DNA from: Pectobacterium aquaticum
GTDB lineage: Bacteria; Pseudomonadota; Gammaproteobacteria; Enterobacterales; Enterobacteriaceae
Direction: 5' to 3'
DNA length: 64,000 nt
Assembly: GCF_003382565.3 (NCBI RefSeq)
Contig: NZ_CP086253.1
Location: forward strand, 3,224,001-3,288,000
Shown here: positions 25,348 to 35,308 of the stretch, one piece after another
Numbering within the stretch: the stretch's first letter is position 1
Layout: the number at the start of each line of letters is the position of its first letter
Position numbers and translations under genes: made by a program
The notes under the pieces: generated by a model
What the model saw: only the letters and a program-made list of their open reading frames with translations
Told to the model about the DNA's origin: nothing
Databases searched by the model: none

Positions 25348-26835
25348 ATGTTTAGTCGCATCATTACTTTGTTCAGCCAACGTAATTCGCTTTTTATGCT
25401 ATTACTTGGCTTCGCTTCCGGTTTACCACTGGCATTGACATCCGGCACACTGCAAGCATGGATGACTGTCGAGAATGTCGATCTGAAAACCATTGGCTTT
25501 TTTTCTCTGGTCGGCCAAGCCTACGTATTCAAGTTTCTGTGGTCCCCCCTGATGGACCGCTATACCCCGCCATTCCTTGGCAGACGCCGTGGCTGGCTAA
25601 TTTTCAGTCAACTTCTGCTCATTGCAGCCATTATTGGTATGGGATTTATGAACCCAGCACGCGATCTCTGGTGGTTGGCAATACTGGCGATTCTGGTCGC
25701 GTTCTGCTCCGCGTCTCAAGATATTGTTTTTGATGCCTATAAGACGGATTTACTTCCCCCTGAAGAACGCGGGACAGGGGCCGCCACTTCGGTATTAGGT
25801 TATCGTCTGGCCATGCTGGTTTCAGGCGGACTGGCGCTGTGGATGGCCGATCGCTATTTCGGCTGGCAGGCCACCTATTGGTTAATGGCAGGATTAATGC
25901 TGATTGGTGTATTCGCCGCCCTGTTAGCACCGGAACCACTGAATAGCCAGCCTGCACCGCGCACCATGGAGCAAGCCATTGTTGCCCCCTTGCGTGACTT
26001 CTTCGCACGCAACAACGCTTGGCTCATTCTTCTGCTTATCGTGTTATACAAACTCGGCGACGCCTTTGCGATCAGCTTGACGACAACCTTCCTGATACGT
26101 GGCGTTGGCTTCAATGCTGGTGATGTCGGGATTGTTAACAAAACGCTTGGACTCTTCGCCACCATCGTGGGAGCCATTTACGGCGGATTATTGATGCAGC
26201 GGCTCTCGTTGTTCAGAGCGCTGATGCTGTTTGGAATACTTCAGGCCGTGTCCAACGCGGGATACTGGCTGCTGGCTATCACGGATAAAAGCCTGTTCAC
26301 CATGGCCAGCGCGGTTTTTCTGGAAAATCTCTGCGGTGGCATGGGAACGGCAGCGTTTGTCGCGCTATTGATGACGCTGTGTAATAAATCATTCTCGGCC
26401 ACACAGTTTGCCCTGCTTTCTGCCCTTGCGGCCGTCGGACGGGTTTACGTTGGCCCTATCGCTGGCTGGTTTGTCGAATCCTATGGCTGGGCATGGTTCT
26501 ATCTGTTCTCGATTTTTGCCGCATTACCGGGATTGGCAATCCTGATGATTTGCCGTGATACGCTGGAATTTACCCAGAAAACCAATACGTTTCAGTTACG
26601 CACAGATTTCCAGAATTATTACAACAAGGCCACACATGTGCTGGGATTAAGTGTGATCGTGCTGGTAATGTGGCTCATACTGCTGATCAGCAATGCGCTG
26701 GAATGGTCCTCATTGCCTCTGTTGGCAGAATGCCTGCTTGCCGCAGGCGGCACACTCGCTCTGCTGGGCATTTTCTTCGGTAGCTTGCTGGACTATCTGT
26801 CACTCCGGCGCGCGTCCAAACAGTCCACGCACTAA
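25348..26835 (+). CDS. ampG: Muropeptide permease AmpG
   Basis: The 495-residue major facilitator imports GlcNAc-anhydro-MurNAc peptides for cell-wall recycling and, where present, AmpC beta-lactamase signalling. It starts with LFMLLLGFASGLPLALTSGTLQAW and shows FLGRRRGWL and QDIVFDAYKTDLLPPEERG, motifs typical of AmpG, within 12-14 hydrophobic helices. Length is close to E. coli AmpG (491). A hairpin TCAGGCAGCG / CGCTGCCTGA follows at 26846-26871 and may be a weak terminator. Confidence 0.96.
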   Translation: MFSRIITLFSQRNSLFMLLLGFASGLPLALTSGTLQAWMTVENVDLKTIGFFSLVGQAYVFKFLWSPLMDRYTPPFLGRRRGWLIFSQLLLIAAIIGMGFMNPARDLWWLAILAILVAFCSASQDIVFDAYKTDLLPPEERGTGAATSVLGYRLAMLVSGGLALWMADRYFGWQATYWLMAGLMLIGVFAALLAPEPLNSQPAPRTMEQAIVAPLRDFFARNNAWLILLLIVLYKLGDAFAISLTTTFLIRGVGFNAGDVGIVNKTLGLFATIVGAIYGGLLMQRLSLFRALMLFGILQAVSNAGYWLLAITDKSLFTMASAVFLENLCGGMGTAAFVALLMTLCNKSFSATQFALLSALAAVGRVYVGPIAGWFVESYGWAWFYLFSIFAALPGLAILMICRDTLEFTQKTNTFQLRTDFQNYYNKATHVLGLSVIVLVMWLILLISNALEWSSLPLLAECLLAAGGTLALLGIFFGSLLDYLSLRRASKQSTH

Positions 26836-27178
26836 CGATATTCGCTCAGGCAGCGTTTATCCGCTGCCTGAACCTATTACACGGTTACTTTATTTAAAAA
26901 ATTCTCATAATTATCTTGCTAGAGGGCATTTTATTTCCTCGTAAAACCCGTCAAAACTAATTTCACTCGTTATCAAAAACATAGATTGAGCAAAATTTTC
27001 ACCAAACTAAAAATAGAAAATAAGCGTTATGATACGTTGTAATTTCTTATTATCCATCCATACTCTCATATGGGTAGCCACTTAATTTGCTGTTTTTCAA
27101 TACCATTTTTATTTTGGCTATCTTTGTGACATTAAGGGCAAAAAACAGCAACAATCGGCTGACATAACCTTAATCATG

Positions 27179-27207
27179 TTTACAGTACAGTAACCTTCCC
27201 GTAAAAT
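27179..27207 (+). promoter_or_regulatory. Sigma-70 promoter of the cyo operon
   Basis: TTTACA (27179-27184) and TAAAAT (27202-27207) are 17 bases apart, about 50 bases before the cyoA start. The 421-base ampG-cyoA gap is otherwise AT-rich with no gene; ArcA or Fnr sites are expected from E. coli but were not confirmed. Confidence 0.55.
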
Positions 27208-27256
27208 GACCGCTCGCTTAAAATGACAATAGAGCCCTTGTTATTGAGGTCGCTAG

Positions 27257-28219
27257 ATGAGACTCAAGAAATACAATACAATTTTTGGGATGCTGTCTTT
27301 ATTTGCAGCCACTGCTCTGCTGAGCGGTTGCGATATGGCGCTGATGAACCCCAAAGGAGAGATCGGGTTAGAGCAAAGATCGTTAATACTGACTGCCATC
27401 GGGCTGATGTTGATCGTTGTGATTCCCGTTATCGTTATGACGATAGCTTTTGCCTGGAAGTTCCGCGCTTCCAATCAAAAGGCAAAATATACCCCGAACT
27501 GGTCACACTCCAATAAGATAGAAGCAGTAGTTTGGACTGTACCCATTATCATCATCGTCATTCTTGGCACGATTACCTGGAAGACGACGCACTCGCTTGA
27601 TCCCTATAAGCCACTGGTGTCAGACGTCAAACCTATCAATGTCGACGTTGTTTCGCTTGACTGGAAATGGCTGTTTGTTTACCCAGACTTGGGTATCGCG
27701 ACAGTTAACGAACTGGCTTTCCCTGCCAACGTACCTGTTGCGTTCAAGATTACATCCGACTCCGTGATGAACTCCTTCTTCATCCCTCGTCTTGGCGGAC
27801 AGATTTACGCTATGGCTGGAATGCAGACGAAGCTACACTTAATCGCTAATGAACCGGGCAAATATGACGGTATCTCTGGCGGCTATAGTGGTAAAGGCTT
27901 CTCTGGTATGAAGTTCACCGCGATTGCTACACCAACTCAACAAGAGTTCGATCAGTGGGTTGCGAACGTTCGGTCGTCCCCTAAGACACTGAATACCATG
28001 GATGAATTCAACGCTTTGGCTAAACCAAGTGAATTCCATCCTGTCGAGTACTTCTCCAGTGTCCAGCCGGATTTGTTTAATAATCTTATTCGCAAATTCA
28101 CAGGCAACGACATGAACATGCACCATCATGGTGAAGGCATGAAGCAGGACGAAAACATGCAACACGGTGAGGGTATGAACATGGGCGAGCATAGCTCGCA
28201 CAAAGGAGCCGAGGGATAA
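27257..28219 (+). CDS. cyoA: Cytochrome bo3 ubiquinol oxidase subunit II
   Basis: The 320-residue precursor has a lipoprotein signal with Cys25 (ALLSGC), two membrane helices, and a periplasmic cupredoxin domain that lacks the CuA ligands, as in quinol oxidases (VVSLDWKWLFVYPDLGIATVNELAFPANVPV). The C-terminal 40 residues are rich in His, Met and acidic residues (NMHHHGEGMKQDENMQHGEG). It is first in cyoABCDE; cyoB follows after four bases. Confidence 0.97.
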   Translation: MRLKKYNTIFGMLSLFAATALLSGCDMALMNPKGEIGLEQRSLILTAIGLMLIVVIPVIVMTIAFAWKFRASNQKAKYTPNWSHSNKIEAVVWTVPIIIIVILGTITWKTTHSLDPYKPLVSDVKPINVDVVSLDWKWLFVYPDLGIATVNELAFPANVPVAFKITSDSVMNSFFIPRLGGQIYAMAGMQTKLHLIANEPGKYDGISGGYSGKGFSGMKFTAIATPTQQEFDQWVANVRSSPKTLNTMDEFNALAKPSEFHPVEYFSSVQPDLFNNLIRKFTGNDMNMHHHGEGMKQDENMQHGEGMNMGEHSSHKGAEG

Positions 28220-28223
28220 TACG

Positions 28224-30215
28224 ATGTTCGGAAAACTTACACTCGATGCGGTTCCATATCACGAACCCATTATTATGGTCACCGTGGCGGCGATCATCGT
28301 TGGCGGCCTTGCGCTGCTGGCGGCAATAACCTATTTAGGTAAGTGGAAATGGCTGTGGGCCGAGTGGTTCACATCCGTAGACCACAAGAAAATCGGTATC
28401 ATGTACATCATCGTCGGCCTGGTGATGATGATACGTGGTTTTGCCGATGCCATCATGATGCGTGGCCAGCAGGTGCTAGCCTCTGCCGGGCAAGAAGGCT
28501 TCCTAAACGCTCACCACTACGATCAGATCTTCACCGCACACGGTGTCATCATGATCTTCTTCGTGGCAACCCCGTTCGTTGTTGGCTTGATGAACCTTGC
28601 GGTTCCCTTGCAGATCGGTGCGCGTGACGTTGCTTTCCCCTTCCTGAACTCCCTCAGCTTCTGGCTGTTTGTGGCTGGCGTTATCTTGATCAACCTCTCT
28701 CTCGGGGTGGGTGAGTTTGCGCAAACCGGCTGGGTGGCGTATCCGCCGCTTTCAGGAAAGGAGTACAGTCCCGGCGTCGGGGTCGATTACTGGATATGGA
28801 GTCTACAGATATCCGGTATAGGTACCACGCTGACAGGTGTTAACTTCTTCGCCACCATTCTGAAGATGCGCGCACCGGGCATGACGCTGATGAAAATGCC
28901 AGTATTTACCTGGACGGCACTGTGTACCAACGTGCTGATCATTGCCGCATTCCCGATATTGACCGTGACCATTGCGCTGCTGACGCTTGACCGTTACCTC
29001 GGCACCCATTTCTTTACCAATGATATGGGTGGCAACATGATGATGTACATCAACCTGATTTGGGCATGGGGTCATCCTGAGGTTTACATTCTGGTACTGC
29101 CAGTCTTCGGTATTTACTCCGAAGTGGTTGCGACCTTCTGTAAAAAACGGCTGTTTGGCTACACCTCACTGGTGTGGGCAACGATTGCGATTACGGTTCT
29201 GTCGTTCATCGTTTGGTTGCACCACTTCTTTACCATGGGGTCCGGCGCGAACGTCAACGCCTTCTTTGGTATAGCCACCATGATTATTTCAATCCCGACT
29301 GGGGTTAAAATCTTCAACTGGCTGTTCACCATGTATCAAGGCCGTATCGAATCCAACTCCGCGATGCTTTGGACCACTGGCTTCATCATCACCTTCACCA
29401 TCGGTGGGATGACCGGGGTACTGCTGGCTGTACCAGGCGCGAACTTTGTCCTGCACAACAGTCTGTTCCTGATTGCTCACTTCCATAACGTGATCATCGG
29501 CGGCGTGGTGTTCGGTTGCTTCGCAGGTATTACTTACTGGTTCCCGAAAGCGTTTGGCTTCACCCTGAACGAAACCTGGGGTAAGCGCGCATTCTGGTTC
29601 TGGATTATCGGCTTCTTCGTTGCCTTCATGCCGCTGTATGTCCTCGGCTTCATGGGAATGACGCGCCGTCTGAGCCAGCAAATCAACCCTGAGTTCCACG
29701 CTTTACTTGTTGTGGCTTCCATCGGTGCAGCATTAATCGGTATGGGTGTACTGTGTCAGGTTATGCAGTTCTACGTCAGTATCCGTGACCGTAACCAGAA
29801 CCGCGATCTGACGGGCGACCCGTGGGGTGGACGTACGCTGGAGTGGGCAACCTCTTCTCCTGCACCGTTCTATAACTTCGCTATCGTGCCACACATCAAC
29901 GATCGTGATGCGTTCTGGGAAGCGAAAGAGAAAGGTGAAGCTTACAAGCGCCCTGCCAGCTATGAAGAGATTCACATGCCGAAAAATACCGGCGCTGGTG
30001 TGATTATCTCCGCATTCAGCCTGGTATTCGGTTTTGCCATGATCTGGCATATCTGGTGGCTTGCTATCGCCGGCTTCGCTGGCATGATTGTGACCTGGAT
30101 TGTGCATAGCTTTAATCAAGACGTGGATTACTACGTGCCGGTTAAAGAAATTGAGCAAATTGAGAATCAGAATTTTGATCAACTCAGTAAGGCAGGCGTG
30201 AAACATGTCAACTGA
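28224..30215 (+). CDS. cyoB: Cytochrome bo3 ubiquinol oxidase subunit I
   Basis: The 663-residue catalytic subunit binds heme b, heme o3 and CuB, reduces oxygen to water and pumps protons. The heme b ligand is in FTAHGVIMIFF, the CuB His-Tyr crosslink is WAWGHPEVYILVLP, further CuB histidines are in WLHHFFTMG, and both heme ligands are in HFHNVIIGG. About 15 membrane helices are predicted. Length equals E. coli CyoB. It overlaps cyoC by 11 bases. Confidence 0.98.
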   Translation: MFGKLTLDAVPYHEPIIMVTVAAIIVGGLALLAAITYLGKWKWLWAEWFTSVDHKKIGIMYIIVGLVMMIRGFADAIMMRGQQVLASAGQEGFLNAHHYDQIFTAHGVIMIFFVATPFVVGLMNLAVPLQIGARDVAFPFLNSLSFWLFVAGVILINLSLGVGEFAQTGWVAYPPLSGKEYSPGVGVDYWIWSLQISGIGTTLTGVNFFATILKMRAPGMTLMKMPVFTWTALCTNVLIIAAFPILTVTIALLTLDRYLGTHFFTNDMGGNMMMYINLIWAWGHPEVYILVLPVFGIYSEVVATFCKKRLFGYTSLVWATIAITVLSFIVWLHHFFTMGSGANVNAFFGIATMIISIPTGVKIFNWLFTMYQGRIESNSAMLWTTGFIITFTIGGMTGVLLAVPGANFVLHNSLFLIAHFHNVIIGGVVFGCFAGITYWFPKAFGFTLNETWGKRAFWFWIIGFFVAFMPLYVLGFMGMTRRLSQQINPEFHALLVVASIGAALIGMGVLCQVMQFYVSIRDRNQNRDLTGDPWGGRTLEWATSSPAPFYNFAIVPHINDRDAFWEAKEKGEAYKRPASYEEIHMPKNTGAGVIISAFSLVFGFAMIWHIWWLAIAGFAGMIVTWIVHSFNQDVDYYVPVKEIEQIENQNFDQLSKAGVKHVN

Positions 30216-30819
30216 AACTCTGACTAACCACAATACTGCCCATGCCGAGCATGGGCACCACGACGCAGGAGCCAACAAAGTATTCGGCTTCTGGGTCTAC
30301 CTGATGAGCGACCTGATCATTTTCGGGTCACTGTTCGCAACCTATGCGGTACTGGTTAACGGTACTGCGGGTGGCCCAAGCGGGAAGGACCTTTTCCAAC
30401 TGCCTTTCGTGCTGGTGGAAACGTTCGCGCTGTTGTTCAGTAGTATTACCTACGGCATGGCGATGATCGCCATGAATAAGGGCAACAAATCTCAGGTTAA
30501 TACCTGGTTAGGCGTGACCTTCCTGTTCGGTCTGGTGTTTATCGGGATGGAAATCTATGAATTCCATCACCTGATCGCTGAAGGTTATGGCCCAGATCGC
30601 AGCGCGTTCCTGTCTGCCTTCTTCGCACTGGTCGGCACCCACGGGCTGCACGTAACGGGCGGTCTGATCTGGTTGGTCATCATGATGATTCAGGTGTCCA
30701 AGCGTGGCCTGACTGCAACCAATAAAACGCGTCTGATGTGCCTGAGTCTGTTCTGGCACTTCCTCGACGTGGTATGGATCTGTGTCTTCACCGTTGTTTA
30801 TCTGCTGGGGGCAATGTAA
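30205..30819 (+). CDS. cyoC: Cytochrome bo3 ubiquinol oxidase subunit III
   Basis: The 204-residue protein has five membrane helices and the conserved subunit III segments FGFWVYLMSDLIIFGSLFATY and VGTHGLHVTGGLIWL. It stabilises the oxidase and may help proton uptake. The start lies inside the end of cyoB (GTGAAACATG context), and the stop overlaps the cyoD start (TAATG), so translation is coupled. Confidence 0.97.
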   Translation: MSTETLTNHNTAHAEHGHHDAGANKVFGFWVYLMSDLIIFGSLFATYAVLVNGTAGGPSGKDLFQLPFVLVETFALLFSSITYGMAMIAMNKGNKSQVNTWLGVTFLFGLVFIGMEIYEFHHLIAEGYGPDRSAFLSAFFALVGTHGLHVTGGLIWLVIMMIQVSKRGLTATNKTRLMCLSLFWHFLDVVWICVFTVVYLLGAM

Positions 30820-31151
30820 TGAGTCATTCAACAACCGATCATGCAGGTGCCAGCCACGGCAGCGTGAAGTCATATGTGATAGGTTTTGTTCTGTCGGTGA
30901 TTTTGACAGTGATTCCTTTCAGTATGGTCATGAGCGGCACAGCCTCACATAGCGCCATTCTTTTCACGGTGGTGGGATGTGCCGTTGTTCAGATTCTGGT
31001 ACATCTGGTGTACTTCCTGCACCTGAATACGTCCTCAGAAGAGCGCTGGAACGTGGTGGCTCTTGTGTTTGCCGTCCTGATTATCGCTATTGTCGTCGTG
31101 GGCTCCATCTGGATTATGATGAGCGCACACCACAATATGATGATCCAGTAA
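30819..31151 (+). CDS. cyoD: Cytochrome bo3 ubiquinol oxidase subunit IV
   Basis: The start at 30819 overlaps the cyoC stop by one base and gives a 110-residue protein with three membrane helices (MSHSTTDHAGASHGSVKSYV start), the usual size for CyoD (109 in E. coli). A longer upstream frame inside cyoC is not supported. The subunit helps assemble the CuB site region of the oxidase. Confidence 0.96.
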   Translation: MSHSTTDHAGASHGSVKSYVIGFVLSVILTVIPFSMVMSGTASHSAILFTVVGCAVVQILVHLVYFLHLNTSSEERWNVVALVFAVLIIAIVVVGSIWIMMSAHHNMMIQ

Positions 31152-31165
31152 CAGAGCCGTAAAAG

Positions 31166-32056
31166 ATGATTAAGCAATACCTGCAAGTTACTAAACCAGG
31201 AATTATTTTCGGAAATCTGATTTCCGTTATCGGTGGATTTCTCCTTGCGGCCCAAGGCCGCATTGATTATCCCCTGTTTTTCGCCACCCTCGTGGGTGTG
31301 TCGTTAGTCGTTGCATCTGGTTGCGTGTTTAACAACGTCATTGACCGCGACATCGACAAGAAAATGGAGAGAACCAAAAATCGGGTTCTGGTAAAGGGAC
31401 TGATTTCGCTGAAGGTAACACTGGTTTACGCATCGCTGTTAGGTATTGCGGGCTTTGCTCTGCTCTACATCGCGGCTAACCCGCTGGCCATGTGGCTGGC
31501 GGTGATGGGCTTCGTCGTGTATGTCGGTGTATATAGCCTGTACATGAAGCGGCATTCTGTTTATGGCACGCTGATTGGCAGCCTGTCCGGCGCGGCACCA
31601 CCGGTTATCGGTTATTGTGCCGTCAGCAACCAGTTCGACGCAGGCGCGTTGATTCTGCTGCTGATCTTTAGCCTGTGGCAGATGCCGCATTCCTACGCGA
31701 TTGCGATTTTCCGCTTCAAGGATTATCAGGCCGCCAACATCCCAGTCCTGCCCGTTGTGAAAGGCATCTCCGTTGCGAAGCACCACATCACGCTGTACAT
31801 CGTGGCGTTTGCGGTAGCGACTCTGATGCTGTCTCTCGGCGGCTATGCTGGCTATAAATATCTGATCGTTGCGGCAGCAGTGAGCGTCTGGTGGTTGGGT
31901 ATGGCGCTGTCAGGCTATAAAAATGCAATTGATGACCGCGTGTGGGCAAGAAAACTGTTTGTTTTCTCCATTGTCGCGATTACGTCACTGAGCGTCATGA
32001 TGTCCGTGGATTCAATGGCACCCGCGCATGAAATCATGCTGACCTACCTGCGTTAA
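31166..32056 (+). CDS. cyoE: Protoheme IX farnesyltransferase (heme O synthase)
   Basis: The 296-residue UbiA-family membrane enzyme adds a farnesyl group to heme b to make heme O for CyoB. The prenyl diphosphate-binding motif NVIDRDIDKKMERTKNR is at about residues 54-70 and a second loop DYQAANIPVLPVVKG follows. Nine membrane helices are expected. It is the last gene of the cyo operon, 14 bases behind cyoD, and is followed by a terminator. Confidence 0.97.
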   Translation: MIKQYLQVTKPGIIFGNLISVIGGFLLAAQGRIDYPLFFATLVGVSLVVASGCVFNNVIDRDIDKKMERTKNRVLVKGLISLKVTLVYASLLGIAGFALLYIAANPLAMWLAVMGFVVYVGVYSLYMKRHSVYGTLIGSLSGAAPPVIGYCAVSNQFDAGALILLLIFSLWQMPHSYAIAIFRFKDYQAANIPVLPVVKGISVAKHHITLYIVAFAVATLMLSLGGYAGYKYLIVAAAVSVWWLGMALSGYKNAIDDRVWARKLFVFSIVAITSLSVMMSVDSMAPAHEIMLTYLR

Positions 32057-32082
32057 TCACAAGCAGCGTTACCTGCATTAAT

Positions 32083-32112
32083 AAAAACAGGTGGCTAGTC
32101 CGCCTGTTTTTT
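32083..32112 (+). terminator. Intrinsic terminator of the cyo operon
   Basis: AAAAACAGGTGG-CTAGT-CCGCCTGTTTTTT forms a stem of seven core pairs extended by A-T pairs and ends in a T-run, about 30 bases after the cyoE stop codon. Confidence 0.88.
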
Positions 32113-32292
32113 ATGACCGCCTTCCTGGACACCGCCCTTCGTATTGTCGCAAGGACGTTGAAAAACGCTCCCTGCGTTTTTTTCTTTTCCCCTCTCCTTA
32201 CTTCCTCCTCTGCCAAATCACGTCACAAACCTATCGTTTACTGTTTGGTCAATAACACACTAAAATAGCGCCAATTGTTTTTCGAGGTACAC

Positions 32293-33657
32293 ATGAACGA
32301 TAATAAAATGACCCCTGGCGAATTACGCGCCACATGGGGCTTGGGAGCCGTTTTTTCACTACGCATGCTTGGCATGTTCATGGTGTTACCTGTCCTGACG
32401 ACTTACGGCATGGCCTTACAGGGGGCCAGTGAAGCGCTGATCGGTATTGCCATTGGCATTTATGGCCTGATGCAGGCTATTTTCCAGATTCCCTTTGGTT
32501 TGGTCTCCGATCGTATCGGCAGAAAACCGCTGATCGTCGGGGGGCTGCTGATATTTGCACTCGGCAGCGTCATCGCCGCACTAAGCGACTCCATCTGGGG
32601 CATCATCCTTGGTCGGGCATTGCAGGGCGCTGGCGCGATTTCTGCCGCCGTCATGGCGCTGCTTTCCGACCTGACGCGTGAGCAGAACCGAACCAAAGCC
32701 ATGGCGTTTATCGGCGTCAGCTTCGGCGTCACCTTTGCTATCGCAATGGTCCTGGGGCCAATCATTACTCATACCTTCGGTTTACAGGCGCTCTTCTGGG
32801 GCATCGCCCTTCTGTCACTCGCAGGTATTGTCATTACTCTGACTCTGATTCCTTCCGCGCCTGAGCACGTTCTGAATCGAGAATCGGCGATGGTACGCGG
32901 CAGTTTCCGCAAAGTGCTCAGCAATAGCCGATTGCTGAAACTGAACATCGGCATTATGTGTCTACATATTTTATTGATGTCGAGCTTCGTGGCCCTGCCG
33001 CGCGTAATGGAATCTGCGGGCTTGATACCGCAGGACCATTGGAAAGTCTATCTGGTCACGATGCTGATCTCTTTTGTCGGCGTCGTGCCTTTTATCATTT
33101 ATGCTGAAGTGAAAAGACGAATGAAGCAGGTCTTCATCGGCTGTATCGTGGTGCTGATCGCCGCAGAGGTTGTCTTACGGGCGGCGGGTAACCATCTTTG
33201 GCAAATTATCATCGGCGTACAGCTGTTCTTCCTGGCATTCAACGTCATGGAAGCCCTACTGCCATCACTGATTAGCAAGGAATCACCTGCGGGATATAAA
33301 GGCACGGCGATGGGCGTTTACTCCACCACGCAGTTTATCGGCGTGGCAATTGGCGGTAGCCTCGGCGGCGGGCTGTTTGAGCTTTATGGTGCTTCTGCCG
33401 TGTTTATGGCTGGTGCAGCCATTTCGGCTATCTGGCTACTCGTCAGCTTCACCATGCAAGAGCCGCCTTATCTCAGCAGCCTGAGAATTACACTGCCTGA
33501 TTTAGCCTTGCAGGATAGTGAACTGGAACAGAAAATTCGTACCCAACCCGGCGTTGCAGAAGTTGTGGTCGTACCGGATGAGCAGAGTGCCTATGTGAAG
33601 ATCGACAACAAGAAGACCAATCGGCAGGAGTTAGAACAATTAGTAGGTCGATCCTAA
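32293..33657 (+). CDS. yajR: Major facilitator transporter YajR with C-terminal YAM domain
   Basis: The start at 32293 (MNDNKMTPGELRATWGLG) has a CGAGG site upstream and matches the E. coli N-terminus; a start six codons earlier is less likely. The 454-residue protein has 12 membrane helices with the MFS loop motif SDRIGRKPLIVGG, and a C-terminal ferredoxin-like YAM domain (about 388-454, LRTQPGVAEVVVV and SAYVKIDNKKTNRQELEQLV). It is a proton-driven exporter of unknown substrate. Confidence 0.94.
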   Translation: MNDNKMTPGELRATWGLGAVFSLRMLGMFMVLPVLTTYGMALQGASEALIGIAIGIYGLMQAIFQIPFGLVSDRIGRKPLIVGGLLIFALGSVIAALSDSIWGIILGRALQGAGAISAAVMALLSDLTREQNRTKAMAFIGVSFGVTFAIAMVLGPIITHTFGLQALFWGIALLSLAGIVITLTLIPSAPEHVLNRESAMVRGSFRKVLSNSRLLKLNIGIMCLHILLMSSFVALPRVMESAGLIPQDHWKVYLVTMLISFVGVVPFIIYAEVKRRMKQVFIGCIVVLIAAEVVLRAAGNHLWQIIIGVQLFFLAFNVMEALLPSLISKESPAGYKGTAMGVYSTTQFIGVAIGGSLGGGLFELYGASAVFMAGAAISAIWLLVSFTMQEPPYLSSLRITLPDLALQDSELEQKIRTQPGVAEVVVVPDEQSAYVKIDNKKTNRQELEQLVGRS

Positions 33658-33667
33658 CGCATCATGC

Positions 33668-33693
33668 AAAAGGCCAGCTTTCGCTGGCCTTGC
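33668..33693. terminator. Terminator between convergent yajR and yajQ
   Basis: AAGGCCAGC-TTTC-GCTGGCCTT (33670-33691) is a stable tetraloop hairpin ten bases after the yajR stop codon. The T-run is short on the plus strand; on the minus strand TTTTGCATG follows and would serve yajQ. Confidence 0.7.
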
Positions 33694-33719
33694 TGCTCAT
33701 CGACGGATGACTAAAGGTA

Positions 33720-34211
33720 TCAATCGCGGAAGTTGGTAAACTGGAACGGCTGCCCCAGATTTCCGCCACGAATCAACGCCATCACGCCCTGCAAATCATC
33801 ACGTGATTTACCGGTGACGCGAACCTGTTCACCCTGAATCTGCGCCTGCACTTTCAGCTTACTGTCTTTAATCAGCTTGATGATTTGCTTCGCCAGCGTC
33901 GTTTCAATACCTTGCTTCAGCTTCGCTTCCACGCTGTACGTTTTTCCGCTGTGTTCCATTTCTTCTGGGATTTCCAGAGAACCGCCTTCAATACCACGTT
34001 TAACCAGCTTTTCACGCAGAATATCAACCAGCTGTTGTACCTGAAAATCAGACTCGCTGGCCACTTTGATACTCTGTGATTTCTCATTCAGTTCAAAGCT
34101 GGCCGGAACATTACGAAAATCCCAACGGGTGCTCAGATCGCGCGTCGCATTTTCCACCGCGTTACGGACTTCCTGCATATCAATTTCCGAAACAATATCG
34201 AAAGATGGCAT
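33720..34211 (-). CDS. yajQ: YajQ family nucleotide-binding protein
   Basis: The start at 34211 (MPSFDIVSEIDMQEVRNAVENA) is the conserved family start with a CAGGAGAG site upstream. The 163-residue protein carries tandem ferredoxin-like domains of the UPF0234 family (TRWDFRNVPASFELNE, LVKRGIEGGSLE, VTGKSRDDLQ). Family members bind nucleotides including cyclic di-GMP in some species and affect phage or virulence gene expression; the ligand here is unknown. Confidence 0.94.
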   Translation of the reverse strand: MPSFDIVSEIDMQEVRNAVENATRDLSTRWDFRNVPASFELNEKSQSIKVASESDFQVQQLVDILREKLVKRGIEGGSLEIPEEMEHSGKTYSVEAKLKQGIETTLAKQIIKLIKDSKLKVQAQIQGEQVRVTGKSRDDLQGVMALIRGGNLGQPFQFTNFRD

Positions 34212-34399
34212 AATTCGCTCTCCTGACAAATTTGGCTGGCGAGCATAATAACCGCTCTTCTGCGATAAGCAAGATGTCAGACACAATCCCGATTTTTACT
34301 CGGCATCCGGCAAACAGGCCGAATAACACAAGCTCGTGACATGAATGATAGCCTATCATGGCAGAACGACAGCGCCCGCATCAAATAGGGGAGACGTAC

Positions 34400-35308
34400 A
34401 TGAAAATCACCGTTCTTGGCTGTGGCGCGCTGGGTCAACTTTGGCTCGCTGCGTTACATCAGCAAGGGCATGATGTCCAAGGATGGCTGCGCATTCCGCA
34501 ACCGTATTGTCCAGTCAATGTCACTATGCTGGACGGCCAGCACTGTAATCACAACCTGACAGCGAACGACCCCGATCATCTTGCCCAAAGCGAACTTCTG
34601 CTGGTGACGCTAAAAGCCTGGCAGGTTTCCGATGCCGTTACCGTGCTGTTGCCGAAGCTCAACCCACAGTGCACGATTCTACTTTTACACAATGGGATGG
34701 GCACTCGGGAAGAATTACCGCCGCTACAACAGCCGCTAGTACTTGGTATCACCACCCACGCCGCCCGACGCGACATCAATAACGTCGTACACGTTGCGGC
34801 AGGCACAACGCATATTGGCACGTTTAATGGCGACAGTAGCCAAAGCCATTTAGCTGAAGTGCTGCATCAGGCCTTGCCGGATGTGGCTTGGCACACCAAC
34901 ATTAGCGCCACCTGCTGGCTGAAGTTGGCAGCTAACTGCGTCATCAACCCGCTCACGGTGAAATATCACTGCACCAATGGCGAGCTTTCTGCCTACCCAG
35001 AACTGATTGCATCGCTTTGTCAGGAAGTGACCAGCGTCATGGAACGGGAAGGCTTCCATACATCGCGAGACAGCCTGCTGCTCTACGTGAATCAAATTAT
35101 TCAGAACACTGCGGCAAACACCTCATCGATGTTGCAGGACATCATTGCCCAGCGGCATACCGAAATTGATTATATTACCGGGTATTTACTGCACCGCGCG
35201 CGCCTCCACGGCCTGACGCTCCCCGAAAATGCCCGTCTGTTTGACTACATTAAGCAAAAGGAAAATGATTATGACCGCATCGGCACTGGTGTGTCTGGCA
35301 CCTGGTAG
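34400..35308 (+). CDS. panE: 2-dehydropantoate 2-reductase
   Basis: The start at 34400 has an AGGGGAG site and begins the Rossmann fold (MKITVLGCGALGQLWLAAL). The 302-residue enzyme reduces ketopantoate to pantoate with NADPH for pantothenate and CoA synthesis. The catalytic Lys is in SATCWLKLAANCVINPLT, and the C-terminal helical part has HTEIDYITGYLLHRARLHGL. The gene overlaps yajL by 38 bases. Confidence 0.95.
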   Translation: MKITVLGCGALGQLWLAALHQQGHDVQGWLRIPQPYCPVNVTMLDGQHCNHNLTANDPDHLAQSELLLVTLKAWQVSDAVTVLLPKLNPQCTILLLHNGMGTREELPPLQQPLVLGITTHAARRDINNVVHVAAGTTHIGTFNGDSSQSHLAEVLHQALPDVAWHTNISATCWLKLAANCVINPLTVKYHCTNGELSAYPELIASLCQEVTSVMEREGFHTSRDSLLLYVNQIIQNTAANTSSMLQDIIAQRHTEIDYITGYLLHRARLHGLTLPENARLFDYIKQKENDYDRIGTGVSGTW

